From Petralouisia muris (GTDB lineage: Bacteria > Bacillota > Clostridia > Lachnospirales > Lachnospiraceae), in the NCBI RefSeq assembly GCF_004793545.1, contig NZ_SRYA01000002.1, forward strand, positions 104,845 to 168,844: a DNA stretch of 64,000 nt, written 5' to 3'. This document shows positions 8,802 to 16,744 of the stretch, one piece after another (position 1 is the stretch's first letter; every line of letters begins with the position of its first letter). Under the pieces are notes generated by a model. That model saw only the letters and a list, made by a program, of their open reading frames with translations, was not told the DNA's origin and did no database searches. The position numbers were made by a program, and so were the translations under genes.

Positions 8802-10475
8802 ATGGAAAATGAAGTGATTTCCAGGAACTTTATTGAACAGGAGATTGAAGAGGATTTAAAGGAGGGACATTACGAAACGATTCGAACACGTTTTCCACCG
8901 GAACCGAATGGTTATCTTCATATAGGACATGCCAAATCCATTCTTTTGAATTACGGCCTGGCCCAGAAGTACAACGGAAAATTTCATATGCGTTTTGATG
9001 ACACCAATCCTACCAAGGAGAAGACAGAATTCGTGGAATCCATCAAAGCGGACATCCAGTGGCTTGGAGCGGACTGGGAGGATCGTCTCTTTTTTGCTTC
9101 TGATTACTTTGAGCAGATGTATGAGGCGGCGGTGAAGCTGATCAAAAAGGGCAAGGCATATGTGTCTGACCTGAATCCGGAGCAGATCCGGGAATATCGC
9201 GGAACGCTGACAGAGCCAGGGAAAGAAGATCCCAATGCAGCAAAAAGCGTAGAGGAGAATCTTCAGCTGTTTGCGGATATGAAGAATGGAAAATACGAGG
9301 ACGGCGCATTGGTGCTCCGGGCAAGGATTGATATGGCTTCCCCTAATATCAATATGCGGGATCCGATTCTTTACCGGGTGGCTCATATGACCCATCACAA
9401 TACCGGAGATAAGTGGTGCATTTATCCCATGTATGATTTTGCCCATCCCATTGAGGATGCCATTGAGGGGATCAGCCATTCTATCTGCACCCTGGAATTT
9501 GAGGATCATAGGCCCCTGTATGACTGGGTAGTGCGGGAACTGGAATATCCCAATCCCCCCAGGCAGATTGAATTTGCCAAGCTGTATTTAACCAACGTGG
9601 TGACGGGAAAACGATATATCAAGAAGCTGGTGGAGGAGGGAATCGTAGACGGCTGGGACGATCCCAGGCTGGTGTCTATTGCTGCGCTGCGTAGAAGGGG
9701 ATTTACGCCGGAATCCATTCAGAAATTTGTAGAGCTGTGCGGAGTTTCTAAAGCTAACAGTTCTGTGGATTATGCGATGCTGGAGTATTGTATCCGAGAA
9801 GATCTGAAGCTGAAGCGTTCCCGGATGATGGCCGTGCTGCATCCCATTAAGCTGGTGATTGACAACTATCCCCAGGGGCAGGTGGAATACCTGGACGCAG
9901 CCAACAATCTGGAAAATGAGGAATTAGGCACAAGAAAGATTCCCTTCTGCCGGGAACTGTATATTGAGCGGGAGGATTTTATGGAAGAGCCTCCAAAGAA
10001 ATATTTTCGGCTGTTTCCGGGAAATGAAGTGCGCCTGATGCATGCATACTTTGTAAAATGCGAAAGTTTTGTAAAGGATGAGAATGGAAATGTTACCGAG
10101 GTGCACTGCACTTATGACCCGGAGACGAAGGCAGGAAGCGGTTTTACCGGCCGGAAAGTAAAGGGAACCATTCATTGGGCTCCGGCGCCTTTTGCTAAGA
10201 AATGCGAAATAAGATTATATGAGAATCTGGTGGATGAAGAAAAAGGAGTATATAACAAAGAAGATGGAAGCCTGAACCTGAATCCGGAATCGCTGACCGT
10301 TTTAACGGATTGTTATGTAGAGCCTGCTTTGGCAGATACGAAACCATATGACAGCTATCAGTTTGTAAGACAGGGATTTTTCTGTACGGACGCAAAGGAT
10401 TCCAGGCCGGATGCGCTGGTTTTCAACCGAATTGTATCGTTAAAGAGTTCTTATAAGCTGCCAACGCAAAAATAG
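8802..10475 (+). CDS. glnS: Glutaminyl-tRNA synthetase
   Basis: This cytoplasmic class I aminoacyl-tRNA synthetase charges tRNA-Gln directly with glutamine. The 557 residues match the usual length. The N-terminal catalytic domain contains [15 protein letters not shown] (HIGH motif, residues about 31-45) and RFDDTNP; the region corresponding to the KMSKS loop reads TGKRYIKKL, a variant of the MSKRKL of enterobacterial enzymes, followed by the class-typical GWDDPRL. The C-terminal half forms the beta-barrel anticodon-binding domains. ATG is preceded by AGGAGG at 8 bases. Direct GlnRS is uncommon in Firmicutes, many of which use GatCAB instead, but occurs in Lachnospiraceae. A DUF2225 gene follows after 21 bases and may be co-transcribed. 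Confidence 0.97.
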   Translation: MENEVISRNFIEQEIEEDLKEGHYETIRTRFPPEPNGYLHIGHAKSILLNYGLAQKYNGKFHMRFDDTNPTKEKTEFVESIKADIQWLGADWEDRLFFASDYFEQMYEAAVKLIKKGKAYVSDLNPEQIREYRGTLTEPGKEDPNAAKSVEENLQLFADMKNGKYEDGALVLRARIDMASPNINMRDPILYRVAHMTHHNTGDKWCIYPMYDFAHPIEDAIEGISHSICTLEFEDHRPLYDWVVRELEYPNPPRQIEFAKLYLTNVVTGKRYIKKLVEEGIVDGWDDPRLVSIAALRRRGFTPESIQKFVELCGVSKANSSVDYAMLEYCIREDLKLKRSRMMAVLHPIKLVIDNYPQGQVEYLDAANNLENEELGTRKIPFCRELYIEREDFMEEPPKKYFRLFPGNEVRLMHAYFVKCESFVKDENGNVTEVHCTYDPETKAGSGFTGRKVKGTIHWAPAPFAKKCEIRLYENLVDEEKGVYNKEDGSLNLNPESLTVLTDCYVEPALADTKPYDSYQFVRQGFFCTDAKDSRPDALVFNRIVSLKSSYKLPTQK

Positions 10476-10496
10476 CAGCGTACAGGAGGAGAATTT

Positions 10497-11381
10497 ATGA
10501 GTTTGTTTTCAGGATTGGATAAATCCGGTTTGAAATCCGCAGAAACTATGGAAACCTTGGAAAATACCCAGAAAGAGAAAGAGGATCAGAATATAATGGA
10601 AAAACAAAAAGAGTTGGAGAAGCAGCAGGCGGCCCAGACACAGAGGGCGATTCCTCCCGAAAAAGATTTTTTGCTGCCCAAAACCACGCACTGCATGGCA
10701 TGCGATCAGGATTTTAAGGTCAAAACTGTAAAAAGCGGAAAAGCCAGACGGCTGCAGCCGGATCGTGATTTGCGTCCAAGGTTCCAGTATATTGATACCC
10801 TGAAATATGATGTGGCTTCCTGCCCGTTTTGCGGTTATACGGCGATGACGAGGGATTTTGACAAAGTTACCTCGACGCAGATTAAATTGATTAAAGAGCA
10901 GATTTCTGCAAAATTTCAGCCTTCTAAAGAGCCGGAGGAAGATAGTTATTCCTACGATAAGGCCATTGAACGCTACAAGCTGGCTCTGCTGAATGCGGCA
11001 GTAAAAAGGGGGAAAGAAAGTGAGAAAGCGTATATATGCCTGAAGATTTCATGGCTGATCAGAGGAAAGGCAGATACTTTGCCGGGAAGTACGCAGGAAG
11101 AGCTGGCGGTGAAGGAGAAACTTAAGAAAGAAGAAGATACCTTTTATCTGCAGGCGTATGAAGGGTTCAGCAAGGCCATTTCCCAGGAAATGTTTCCGAT
11201 TTACGGAATGGATGAGAGTACCATGGATTATCTTTTGGCCTATATGTCCTTTTATTTTAAAAAATACGAAATGGCGTCTAAATTTCTGGGAGGCGTGTTG
11301 ACGTCCGCCACTGCAAGCCCTCGTCTGAAGGATATGGCGCTGGATTTGAAACAGGACATTGTGGCCCAGATGAAACGGTAA
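10497..11381 (+). CDS. DUF2225 zinc-binding protein
   Basis: The protein has 294 residues. The first 60 are charged and low complexity (EKEKEDQ...QKELEKQQ), likely coiled coil or disordered. A zinc ribbon then follows with CMACDQDF near residue 64 and CPFCGYTAM near 105. The rest is helical, with lengths and spacing like TPR repeats (YDKAIERYKLALLNAAVK; AYICLKISWLIRG). This is the DUF2225 layout; the family has no settled function. The start ATG has GGAGG 9 bases upstream. A 9-bp hairpin without a U-run (TCTGCTTCC at 11392 and GGAAGCAGA at 11412) follows the stop. Confidence 0.85.
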   Translation: MSLFSGLDKSGLKSAETMETLENTQKEKEDQNIMEKQKELEKQQAAQTQRAIPPEKDFLLPKTTHCMACDQDFKVKTVKSGKARRLQPDRDLRPRFQYIDTLKYDVASCPFCGYTAMTRDFDKVTSTQIKLIKEQISAKFQPSKEPEEDSYSYDKAIERYKLALLNAAVKRGKESEKAYICLKISWLIRGKADTLPGSTQEELAVKEKLKKEEDTFYLQAYEGFSKAISQEMFPIYGMDESTMDYLLAYMSFYFKKYEMASKFLGGVLTSATASPRLKDMALDLKQDIVAQMKR

Positions 11382-11482
11382 CGCCGGAGTTTCTGCTTCC
11401 GGCAGAGTAAGGGAAGCAGACCGCCGTCTGGTTGCAAATGGAAACAGGAATATTATTGTGCAGTAGTTAAGGAGGCAGAAAA

Positions 11483-12403
11483 ATGAAGAGATCGCAAAGA
11501 GTTGCAGAAGCAGGAATTGTAATTATGGCAGTTGCAATGATTTTTCTGACAGGCTGTACGACAGAGAAAGAAAGAGAAGCTGCCCGGCAGTATCGGGAAG
11601 AAGCAGAAGCATATATGGAGGAGGAAAAGTATGAACAGGCCCAGGAGGCCATGAAACAGGCTTTGGAACAGACTCCTGAGGATGAAGAGCTTCTGGCAGC
11701 GTCTGAGGAAATGAATCAGAAGATAAACCAGAGGATAGATGAAATCAATGCTTACAATGCAACGATGGAAGCGGCAAGGCAGGCCATAGAAGCGGATGAC
11801 GCCGCTGCGCTGGACGCCTTGCAGGAAAGCGATGCAGGAAAGGCATTGGTAAAGGCGGCGCAGGAAACAGGAAGCTATATTTATATGCCGGAAGGAGGAA
11901 CCAGCGGAAAGGGAATCGGATTCTATACCTTTAACGACTGTGACTGCGATCAATGGTACTATGGAGATTATCAGGAGGGCAGCAGGGAAGGTAACGGGAT
12001 TTGGTATTATGTCAGCAGCCATACGGAGGATAAAAGTCTCTATAAGGAGGTCTATCAGGGGTCCTGGAGCGGGGACGCTCCCAATGGAACCGGGCATCAG
12101 GTGATTGCTCTGGGAGATACAGTAGATACGGATCAGGATTTCAATGTGGAAAATGGTTTGTTTTACGGAACCTACGACATTAAGGACTCCTTGGAGGACG
12201 GGACGGAAGTCACCGGACAATATGAACTGCAGAAGGGGAAATATGTAACGATTTCCGACGAAGAGCTGGAAAAGAACAATTTTGTGGTGCCCGCAGAGCC
12301 CCATCTTGCTATTGCATTTCTCTATAATGAGGCCGGGGAAATCAAAAGCTGCACCATGGTGTACGCTGAAGACGCCACCAGAGGCGTGAAGCATTTTTAT
12401 TGA
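11483..12403 (+). CDS. Lipoprotein with TPR-like helices and MORN-like repeats
   Basis: The protein has 306 residues. A signal peptide ends in the lipobox LTGC (cysteine at residue 25), so it is lipidated and held on the outer face of the membrane. Residues about 30-75 look like one or two TPR helices (ARQYREEAEAYMEEEKYEQA). Residues about 155-245 hold glycine/tyrosine-rich units such as YYGDYQEGSREGNGIWYY and YQGSWSGDAPNGTGHQV that resemble MORN repeats, often involved in lipid or membrane contact. Function not assigned. The start is set by GGAGG 8 bases upstream. The gene seems to be a single unit, ended by the inverted repeat at 12412. Confidence 0.75.
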   Translation: MKRSQRVAEAGIVIMAVAMIFLTGCTTEKEREAARQYREEAEAYMEEEKYEQAQEAMKQALEQTPEDEELLAASEEMNQKINQRIDEINAYNATMEAARQAIEADDAAALDALQESDAGKALVKAAQETGSYIYMPEGGTSGKGIGFYTFNDCDCDQWYYGDYQEGSREGNGIWYYVSSHTEDKSLYKEVYQGSWSGDAPNGTGHQVIALGDTVDTDQDFNVENGLFYGTYDIKDSLEDGTEVTGQYELQKGKYVTISDEELEKNNFVVPAEPHLAIAFLYNEAGEIKSCTMVYAEDATRGVKHFY

Positions 12404-12411
12404 TTAATCAC

Positions 12412-12512
12412 AAAAGGGCCGTTTCATTAAGAGTTTGAATGCAGGAGATGCTGTTTTCTGAAAAAGGAAGACTGATATTCTGCAGGATATGTTCTTAATG
12501 GGGCGGTCTTTT
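12412..12512. terminator. Long imperfect inverted repeat after the lipoprotein gene
   Basis: AAAAGGGCCGTTTCATTAAGA-like sequence at 12412-12432 pairs imperfectly with the stretch 12493-12512 that begins TCTTAATGGGGCGG and ends TCTTTT. The loop is about 60 bases. It is plausible as a terminator because of the terminal T-run; it is not a member of the GGGGCTGTCGG family. Confidence 0.45.
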
Positions 12513-12583
12513 CTGCGCTGCATGCAGCAAAAGGGAACATAAAAGTAAGGATTGCCGAGGGATATTGTTAATTTCAAAATAAA

Positions 12584-12635
12584 TGTTAACTAATAATAAT
12601 TAGTGGTTGACAATTGAGGGTTTTGTTTGTATACT
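12584..12635 (+). promoter_or_regulatory. BirA-type biotin operator overlapping the bioY promoter
   Basis: TGTTAAC (12584-12590) and GTTGACA (12606-12612) are separated by 15 bases and match the known Firmicute BirA half-sites (TGTTAAC and GTTAACA) with one mismatch. The right half-site contains TTGACA (12607-12612), the -35 box of a promoter whose -10 box TATACT lies at 12630-12635 after exactly 17 bases. Biotinylated BirA bound here would occlude the promoter, so bioY should be repressed when biotin is plentiful. Confidence 0.85.
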
Positions 12636-12694
12636 CTTGTTGAACGAAGGATATTATGATGCGTCCAAAAGAAGGACAAGAAGGAGGAGAAGAA

Positions 12695-13243
12695 ATGACA
12701 GAAACAAAAAGTTTATCCATTCAGACAATTGCAACCATAGGAGTTATCACTGCGGTGACCTGTGTTTTGGCTCCTTTTTCCATTCCCATTGGCCCTGTGC
12801 CTATATCTCTGACAAATCTGGTGATTTATTTCGGGCTTTATATTTTGGGATGGAAAAAGGGAACCATTAGTTATTGTGTTTATCTTCTCATCGGACTGGT
12901 GGGAGTTCCGGTGTTTTCTGCGTTTACAGCAGGACCCCAGAAGCTTCTGGGTCCCACTGGCGGATATTTGATTGGATTTATTCCTATGGCAGTGATTGCG
13001 GGGCTGTTCATTGAAACATCCGGGCGGAAAGTGGCGTTAAGCCTGACTGGCATGATTCTCGGCACGGTTGTATGTTATGGCTTTGGCACGGCATGGCTTG
13101 CGTTTTCCGCTCATATGGATTTTCGTGCTGCCCTGGCGGCAGGGGTAATTCCTTTTCTTCTGGGAGATTTGATTAAGATGGTTCTGGGCGCAGTCATAGG
13201 ACCGCAGATTTACAATGCCTTGCAGCGGGCAAATTTAGTGTAA
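12695..13243 (+). CDS. bioY: Biotin transporter substrate-binding subunit BioY
   Basis: BioY is the membrane S-component that binds biotin for uptake, alone or with an ECF energy module. The 182 residues from the ATG at 12695 match family length; this start has AGGAGGAG 6-8 bases upstream, whereas an earlier ATG at 12656 lacks one. Six hydrophobic helices are visible. Family motifs seen include TNLVIYFGLYILGWKKG and GPTGGYLIGF with the following P. No EcfA or EcfT genes lie in the window, so it relies on a shared module elsewhere or works alone. Regulation by BirA is indicated by the operator upstream, which supports the substrate call. The gene is monocistronic and ends at a hairpin repeat. 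Confidence 0.93.
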   Translation: MTETKSLSIQTIATIGVITAVTCVLAPFSIPIGPVPISLTNLVIYFGLYILGWKKGTISYCVYLLIGLVGVPVFSAFTAGPQKLLGPTGGYLIGFIPMAVIAGLFIETSGRKVALSLTGMILGTVVCYGFGTAWLAFSAHMDFRAALAAGVIPFLLGDLIKMVLGAVIGPQIYNALQRANLV

Positions 13244-13311
13244 AAGATTTGCCGTTGATGGTGCTTGCTTTGTCTGGATTTATGATTCTGTAATACAGGA
13301 AAAGATGATAC

Positions 13312-13422
13312 AAGGACTGGGGCTGTTGGAAAATGAAATTCAGGCACAATATATGGTTTTGCTTTTAGAAGCTTCATGTCATATATTGTCAAAAAGTTCA
13401 TTTTCCAACAGCCCCAGTCCTT
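13312..13422. repeat. Dispersed hairpin repeat, copy B (best preserved)
   Basis: The 26-base arms 13312-13337 and 13397-13422 are exact reverse complements; each contains GGGGCTGTTGGAAAATGAA or its complement. Inside, CACAATATATG and CATATATTG pair again, so the whole 111 bases can fold into one long hairpin. It lies between bioY and argG, which converge, and can serve as terminator for both. Confidence 0.92.
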
Positions 13423-13434
13423 CTTGTATGCCGA

Positions 13435-14658
13435 TTAGTTCTGTTCTTGTTCAAGTTCTGCCATCTTCATAGCGCGCACCTTCAGCGGAAGCCCGAATAA
13501 AGTGATAAAGCCTTCTGCATCATGGTGGTCATACAAATCGCCGGTGGTAAAGCTTGCCAGAGATTCACTGTACAGAGAATAAGGAGAAGTGGTTCCGGCT
13601 TTGATGATATTGCCTTTGTAAAGCTTGAATTTGACTTCTCCGGTTACATATTTCTGGGTGGAGGTTACAAAAGCCTGCACTGCTTCCCGCAGCGGGGTGA
13701 ACCATTTTCCTTCATAGACAATCTGAGCCATCCGATTGCCCAGGTCCTTTTTCACTTCCATGGTAGCCCGATCCAGAACCAGCTCTTCCAACTGCTGCTG
13801 GGCCTCCATCAGAATGGTTCCGCCGGGAGTTTCATAAACCCCGCGGGACTTCATGCCTACCACACGGTTTTCTACAATGTCAATAATGCCGATGCCGTGT
13901 TTTCCGCCCAAACGATTTAATTCGCGGATAATATCGGCAACCTTCATGGATTTGCCGTTGAGGGTTTTGGGAATGCCGGCTTCAAAGGTCATGGTAACAT
14001 ATTCCCCTTCATCCGGAGCTTGTTCCGGAGATACCCCGAGAACCAGAAGGTGATCATAATTTGGCTCTAAAGCAGGATCTTCCAGTTCCAGTCCTTCATG
14101 GCTGATATGCCACAGGTTCCGGTCGCGGCTGTAGCTGCTGTCCGCAGAGAACGGGAGGTCGATGCCATGTTCTTTGCAGTATGCAATTTCTTCTTCCCTG
14201 GACTGCATATTCCACTTATCGCTTCTCCAGGCAGCAATAATTTTTAAATCAGGGGCCAGAGCCTTGATGCCCAGTTCGAAACGGATCTGGTCGTTTCCTT
14301 TGCCGGTTGCTCCATGGCAGATAGCGGAAGCCCCTTCCTTTCTTGCAATTTCCACCAGGCGTTTGGCAATGCCGGGGCGGGCCATAGAAGTTCCCAGAAG
14401 GTATTTGTTCTCATAGACAGCGCCGGCCTGCACACAGGGAATGATGTATTCTTCTGCAAATTCATCGGTGATGTCTTCAATATATAATTTGGAAGCGCCG
14501 GATAATTTGGCACGTTCCTCAAGTCCGTCCAGTTCTTCTTCCTGTCCGCAGTCGATGCAGCAGCAAATAACTTCATAATCATAATTTTCCTTTAACCATG
14601 GAATGATGGCGGTGGTGTCCAGACCGCCGGAATAGGCTAAGATGACTTTTTCTTTCAT
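13435..14658 (-). CDS. argG: Argininosuccinate synthase
   Basis: ArgG joins citrulline and aspartate with ATP to form argininosuccinate, the penultimate step of arginine synthesis, in the cytoplasm. The protein has 407 residues, normal for the family. The ATP pyrophosphatase P-loop is AYSGGLDTTAII at residues 8-19; GATGKGNDQIRFE (about 116-128) is the second signature and binds citrulline/aspartate. The start ATG has GGAGG 7 bases upstream. It is transcribed divergently from argC, sharing an intergenic region with ARG boxes, so ArgR control is likely. argH, which completes the pathway, is 26 kb away. Confidence 0.98.
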   Translation of the reverse strand: MKEKVILAYSGGLDTTAIIPWLKENYDYEVICCCIDCGQEEELDGLEERAKLSGASKLYIEDITDEFAEEYIIPCVQAGAVYENKYLLGTSMARPGIAKRLVEIARKEGASAICHGATGKGNDQIRFELGIKALAPDLKIIAAWRSDKWNMQSREEEIAYCKEHGIDLPFSADSSYSRDRNLWHISHEGLELEDPALEPNYDHLLVLGVSPEQAPDEGEYVTMTFEAGIPKTLNGKSMKVADIIRELNRLGGKHGIGIIDIVENRVVGMKSRGVYETPGGTILMEAQQQLEELVLDRATMEVKKDLGNRMAQIVYEGKWFTPLREAVQAFVTSTQKYVTGEVKFKLYKGNIIKAGTTSPYSLYSESLASFTTGDLYDHHDAEGFITLFGLPLKVRAMKMAELEQEQN

Positions 14659-14702
14659 TACATTTCCTCCGTTGTTTTACAGTGTTTTTCAATGCTCACA
14701 TC

Positions 14703-14731
14703 ATTATAGCCTACTGTGCCGAAAAAGACAA
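14703..14731 (-). promoter_or_regulatory. argG promoter
   Basis: On the minus strand TTGTCT (14731-14726) and TATAAT (14708-14703) are 17 bases apart, about 45 bases before the argG start codon. An ARG-box-like sequence lies just upstream at 14754-14770. Confidence 0.65.
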
Positions 14732-14753
14732 GTGAAAAAATATACATAATAAA

Positions 14754-14770
14754 GTAATAAAAATGCAAAT
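14754..14770. promoter_or_regulatory. ARG box (ArgR operator), argG-proximal
   Basis: TAATAAAAATGCAAA fits the Bacillus-type ARG box consensus GAATAAAAATKCAAK at 13 of 15 positions. It sits about 25 bases upstream of the argG -35 box. Confidence 0.6.
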
Positions 14771-14826
14771 ATACATACAAAAACGCTAAACAGAACATGA
14801 GATTCCAGGAAAAACAAAATCCAGGC

Positions 14827-14882
14827 TTGAATAAAAATTAAAAATAATGTATAATTATTCAATCGAAAATGAATAAAAAAAG
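14827..14882. promoter_or_regulatory. Cluster of three ARG boxes, argC-proximal
   Basis: TTGAATAAAAATTAAAA at 14827-14843, the palindromic TGTATAATTATTCA at 14848-14861, and ATGAATAAAAAAAG at 14869-14882 all resemble ArgR half-sites or full boxes. The last ends three bases before the argC -35 box, so a bound ArgR hexamer would cover the promoter. Spacing of about 21 bases is typical of paired ARG boxes. Confidence 0.7.
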
Positions 14883-14884
14883 AC

Positions 14885-14913
14885 TTTACGAAACAGAAGA
14901 GATGTATTAATAT
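14885..14913 (+). promoter_or_regulatory. argC operon promoter
   Basis: TTTACG (14885-14890) and TAATAT (14908-14913) are 17 bases apart and lie immediately downstream of the ARG box cluster, 43 bases before the argC start. Confidence 0.6.
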
Positions 14914-14955
14914 GTTTAGGAATGTAATTATCTGAATAAGAAAGCGAGGAAGATT

Positions 14956-16023
14956 ATGATAAAAGCGGGAATTATTGGAGCTACCGGATATGCAGGAGCG
15001 GAATTGGTGCGGATTCTGCTGGGGCATAGGGAAGCGGAAATCGTATGGTACGGTTCCAGAAGCTATATTGATGAGAAGTATGCGAAGGTTTACGGCAACA
15101 TGTTCCGGCTTGTGGAGGATGTCTGCCGGGATGACAGGATAGAGGAACTGGCCAGGGAAGCGGATGTGATTTTTACAGCCACGCCCCAGGGATTTCTGGC
15201 GGGAGTGCTGACCGAGGATATTTTAAAGAATACAAAGGTTATAGATTTGAGTGCGGATTACCGTTTGAAAGATGTAAAAGTCTATGAAGATTGGTATAAA
15301 ATAGAACATAAAAGCCCTCAGTTTCTTGAAGAAGCGGTGTATGGCCTGTGCGAGGTAAACAGAGAGCAAGTCAGGCATGCAAGGCTGGTGGCGAATCCGG
15401 GCTGCTACACCACATGCTCGATTCTGACGGCTTTCCCCCTGGTAAAAGAAGGGCTGATTGATCCAGATACTCTGATTGTAGACGCCAAGTCGGGAACCTC
15501 AGGCGCCGGGCGGGGGGCGAAACTTCCCAACCTGTTTTGCGAGGTTAATGAAAATATAAAGGCTTATGGGGTGTCCGTCCACCGTCATACGCCGGAAATT
15601 GAAGAACAGTTAGGCTATGGGGCCGGGCGGCAGGTGACCATTAATTTTACCCCTCATTTAGTGCCTATGAACCGGGGGATTCTGGCCACAGAATATGCGT
15701 CTTTACAGAAAGTAAAGCAGCCGGACGGAACGCTGGCAATCCCCACAGAAGAACAGGTGCAGGCTGTGTATGAGAAATATTATGGAAAGGAATATTTTAT
15801 TCGCCTGTTAGGGCCGGGCGGCTGCCCTGAGACGAAATGGGTGGAAGGAAGCAATTTTGTGGATATCGGATTTCAGATTGACAAACGCACTGGCAGGATT
15901 ATTATGATGGGGGCTATTGACAATCTTGTGAAAGGCGCAGCGGGGCAGGCAGTGCAGAATATGAACCTGATGTTTGGATTTAAAGAGCAGGAAGGTCTTG
16001 CCCTTGCGCCTGTGTTCCCTTAA
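14956..16023 (+). CDS. argC: N-acetyl-gamma-glutamyl-phosphate reductase
   Basis: ArgC reduces N-acetylglutamyl phosphate to the semialdehyde with NADPH, the third step of arginine synthesis. The 355 residues match the long form of the family. The N-terminal Rossmann motif is GIIGATGYAGAELVR (residues 5-19), and the catalytic cysteine lies in NPGCYTTC near residue 151. HRHTPEIEEQL in the catalytic domain holds the conserved histidine. ATG is preceded by GAGGA at 6-7 bases. First gene of the argC-GNAT-argJ-membrane protein-argB-argD series, with the ARG box cluster upstream. Confidence 0.97.
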   Translation: MIKAGIIGATGYAGAELVRILLGHREAEIVWYGSRSYIDEKYAKVYGNMFRLVEDVCRDDRIEELAREADVIFTATPQGFLAGVLTEDILKNTKVIDLSADYRLKDVKVYEDWYKIEHKSPQFLEEAVYGLCEVNREQVRHARLVANPGCYTTCSILTAFPLVKEGLIDPDTLIVDAKSGTSGAGRGAKLPNLFCEVNENIKAYGVSVHRHTPEIEEQLGYGAGRQVTINFTPHLVPMNRGILATEYASLQKVKQPDGTLAIPTEEQVQAVYEKYYGKEYFIRLLGPGGCPETKWVEGSNFVDIGFQIDKRTGRIIMMGAIDNLVKGAAGQAVQNMNLMFGFKEQEGLALAPVFP

Positions 16024-16128
16024 GGCGCGTTTGCAAAATGCTGTTCTTGCATTGGGAGGGAACCTTTGCCTTGTTTCAGGCGGAATGAGAGTTGGCATGA
16101 GAATCATTACAGAATAGGAAAATCAGAA

Positions 16129-16593
16129 ATGGAAAATTACAGTCAGGAAATAAGTATTCGCCCAATGGAAGAGGCGGATTATGAAAAAGTATTCGAGTTA
16201 TGGAAAACCATCAAAGGCTTCGGAATCCGCAGCATGGATGATTCCCGGGAAGGCGTGCTCCGGTTTATCCGCCGCAATCCCGGTATCAGCGTGGTGGCGG
16301 AAGCAAAAGGCCGGATCGTAGGCGCGATTCTCTGCGGCCATGACGGCAGGCGGGGCTGTTTTTACCATGTGTGCGTCCATGAGGATTTCCGGCAGCGGGG
16401 CATTGGGAAAAGTATGGCGGTATTTGCCATGAAAGCCCTGCAGGAGGAACATATCAATAAGGTATGTCTGATTGCCTTTAAGAAAAATGAGGTGGGGAAT
16501 TCTTTCTGGAAAAGCGTGGGATGGACCTTCCGGGAGGATTTGAATTATTATGATTTTGTGCTGAATGATGAGAATATTACCACATTTCAGTAA
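16129..16593 (+). CDS. GNAT acetyltransferase within the arginine operon
   Basis: The protein has 154 residues from ATG 16129; a TTG 63 bases earlier also keeps the frame, but this ATG has AGGAAAA upstream and places the GNAT fold start (SIRPMEEADYEKVFELW) correctly. The acetyl-CoA binding motif is VHEDFRQRGIGKSM (residues about 84-97), and NSFWKSVGW marks the late helix. It resembles the YpeA-like GNAT branch. Its place between argC and argJ makes glutamate or another amino-acid substrate possible, that is an ArgA-like anaplerotic role, but the substrate cannot be read from the sequence. ArgJ makes a separate acetylglutamate synthase unnecessary for net flux. Confidence 0.75.
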   Translation: MENYSQEISIRPMEEADYEKVFELWKTIKGFGIRSMDDSREGVLRFIRRNPGISVVAEAKGRIVGAILCGHDGRRGCFYHVCVHEDFRQRGIGKSMAVFAMKALQEEHINKVCLIAFKKNEVGNSFWKSVGWTFREDLNYYDFVLNDENITTFQ

Positions 16594-16744
16594 AACCCCT
16601 GAATCTAAGGTCCGGCAGGCTGCAAAGTGATTCTGCCAAAAGCTGCAATAGCCATTTTTGCATTTTATGGTGAAAGCATCAGGCAGCAATTGCAATCATA
16701 CCGGAGAAGATACAGGAAGCAAGGACAGGGCAGGAGGAAAAGCG

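Noticed and set aside
12607..12870. 87-residue frame overlapping the start of bioY
   Set aside because: It begins inside the BirA operator and runs out of frame with bioY, which has a clear ribosome site.
14704..15027. 107-residue hydrophobic minus-strand frame between argG and argC
   Set aside because: It overlaps the argC start and the ARG boxes, has no ribosome site, and is rich in Phe/Leu only because the region is AT-rich.
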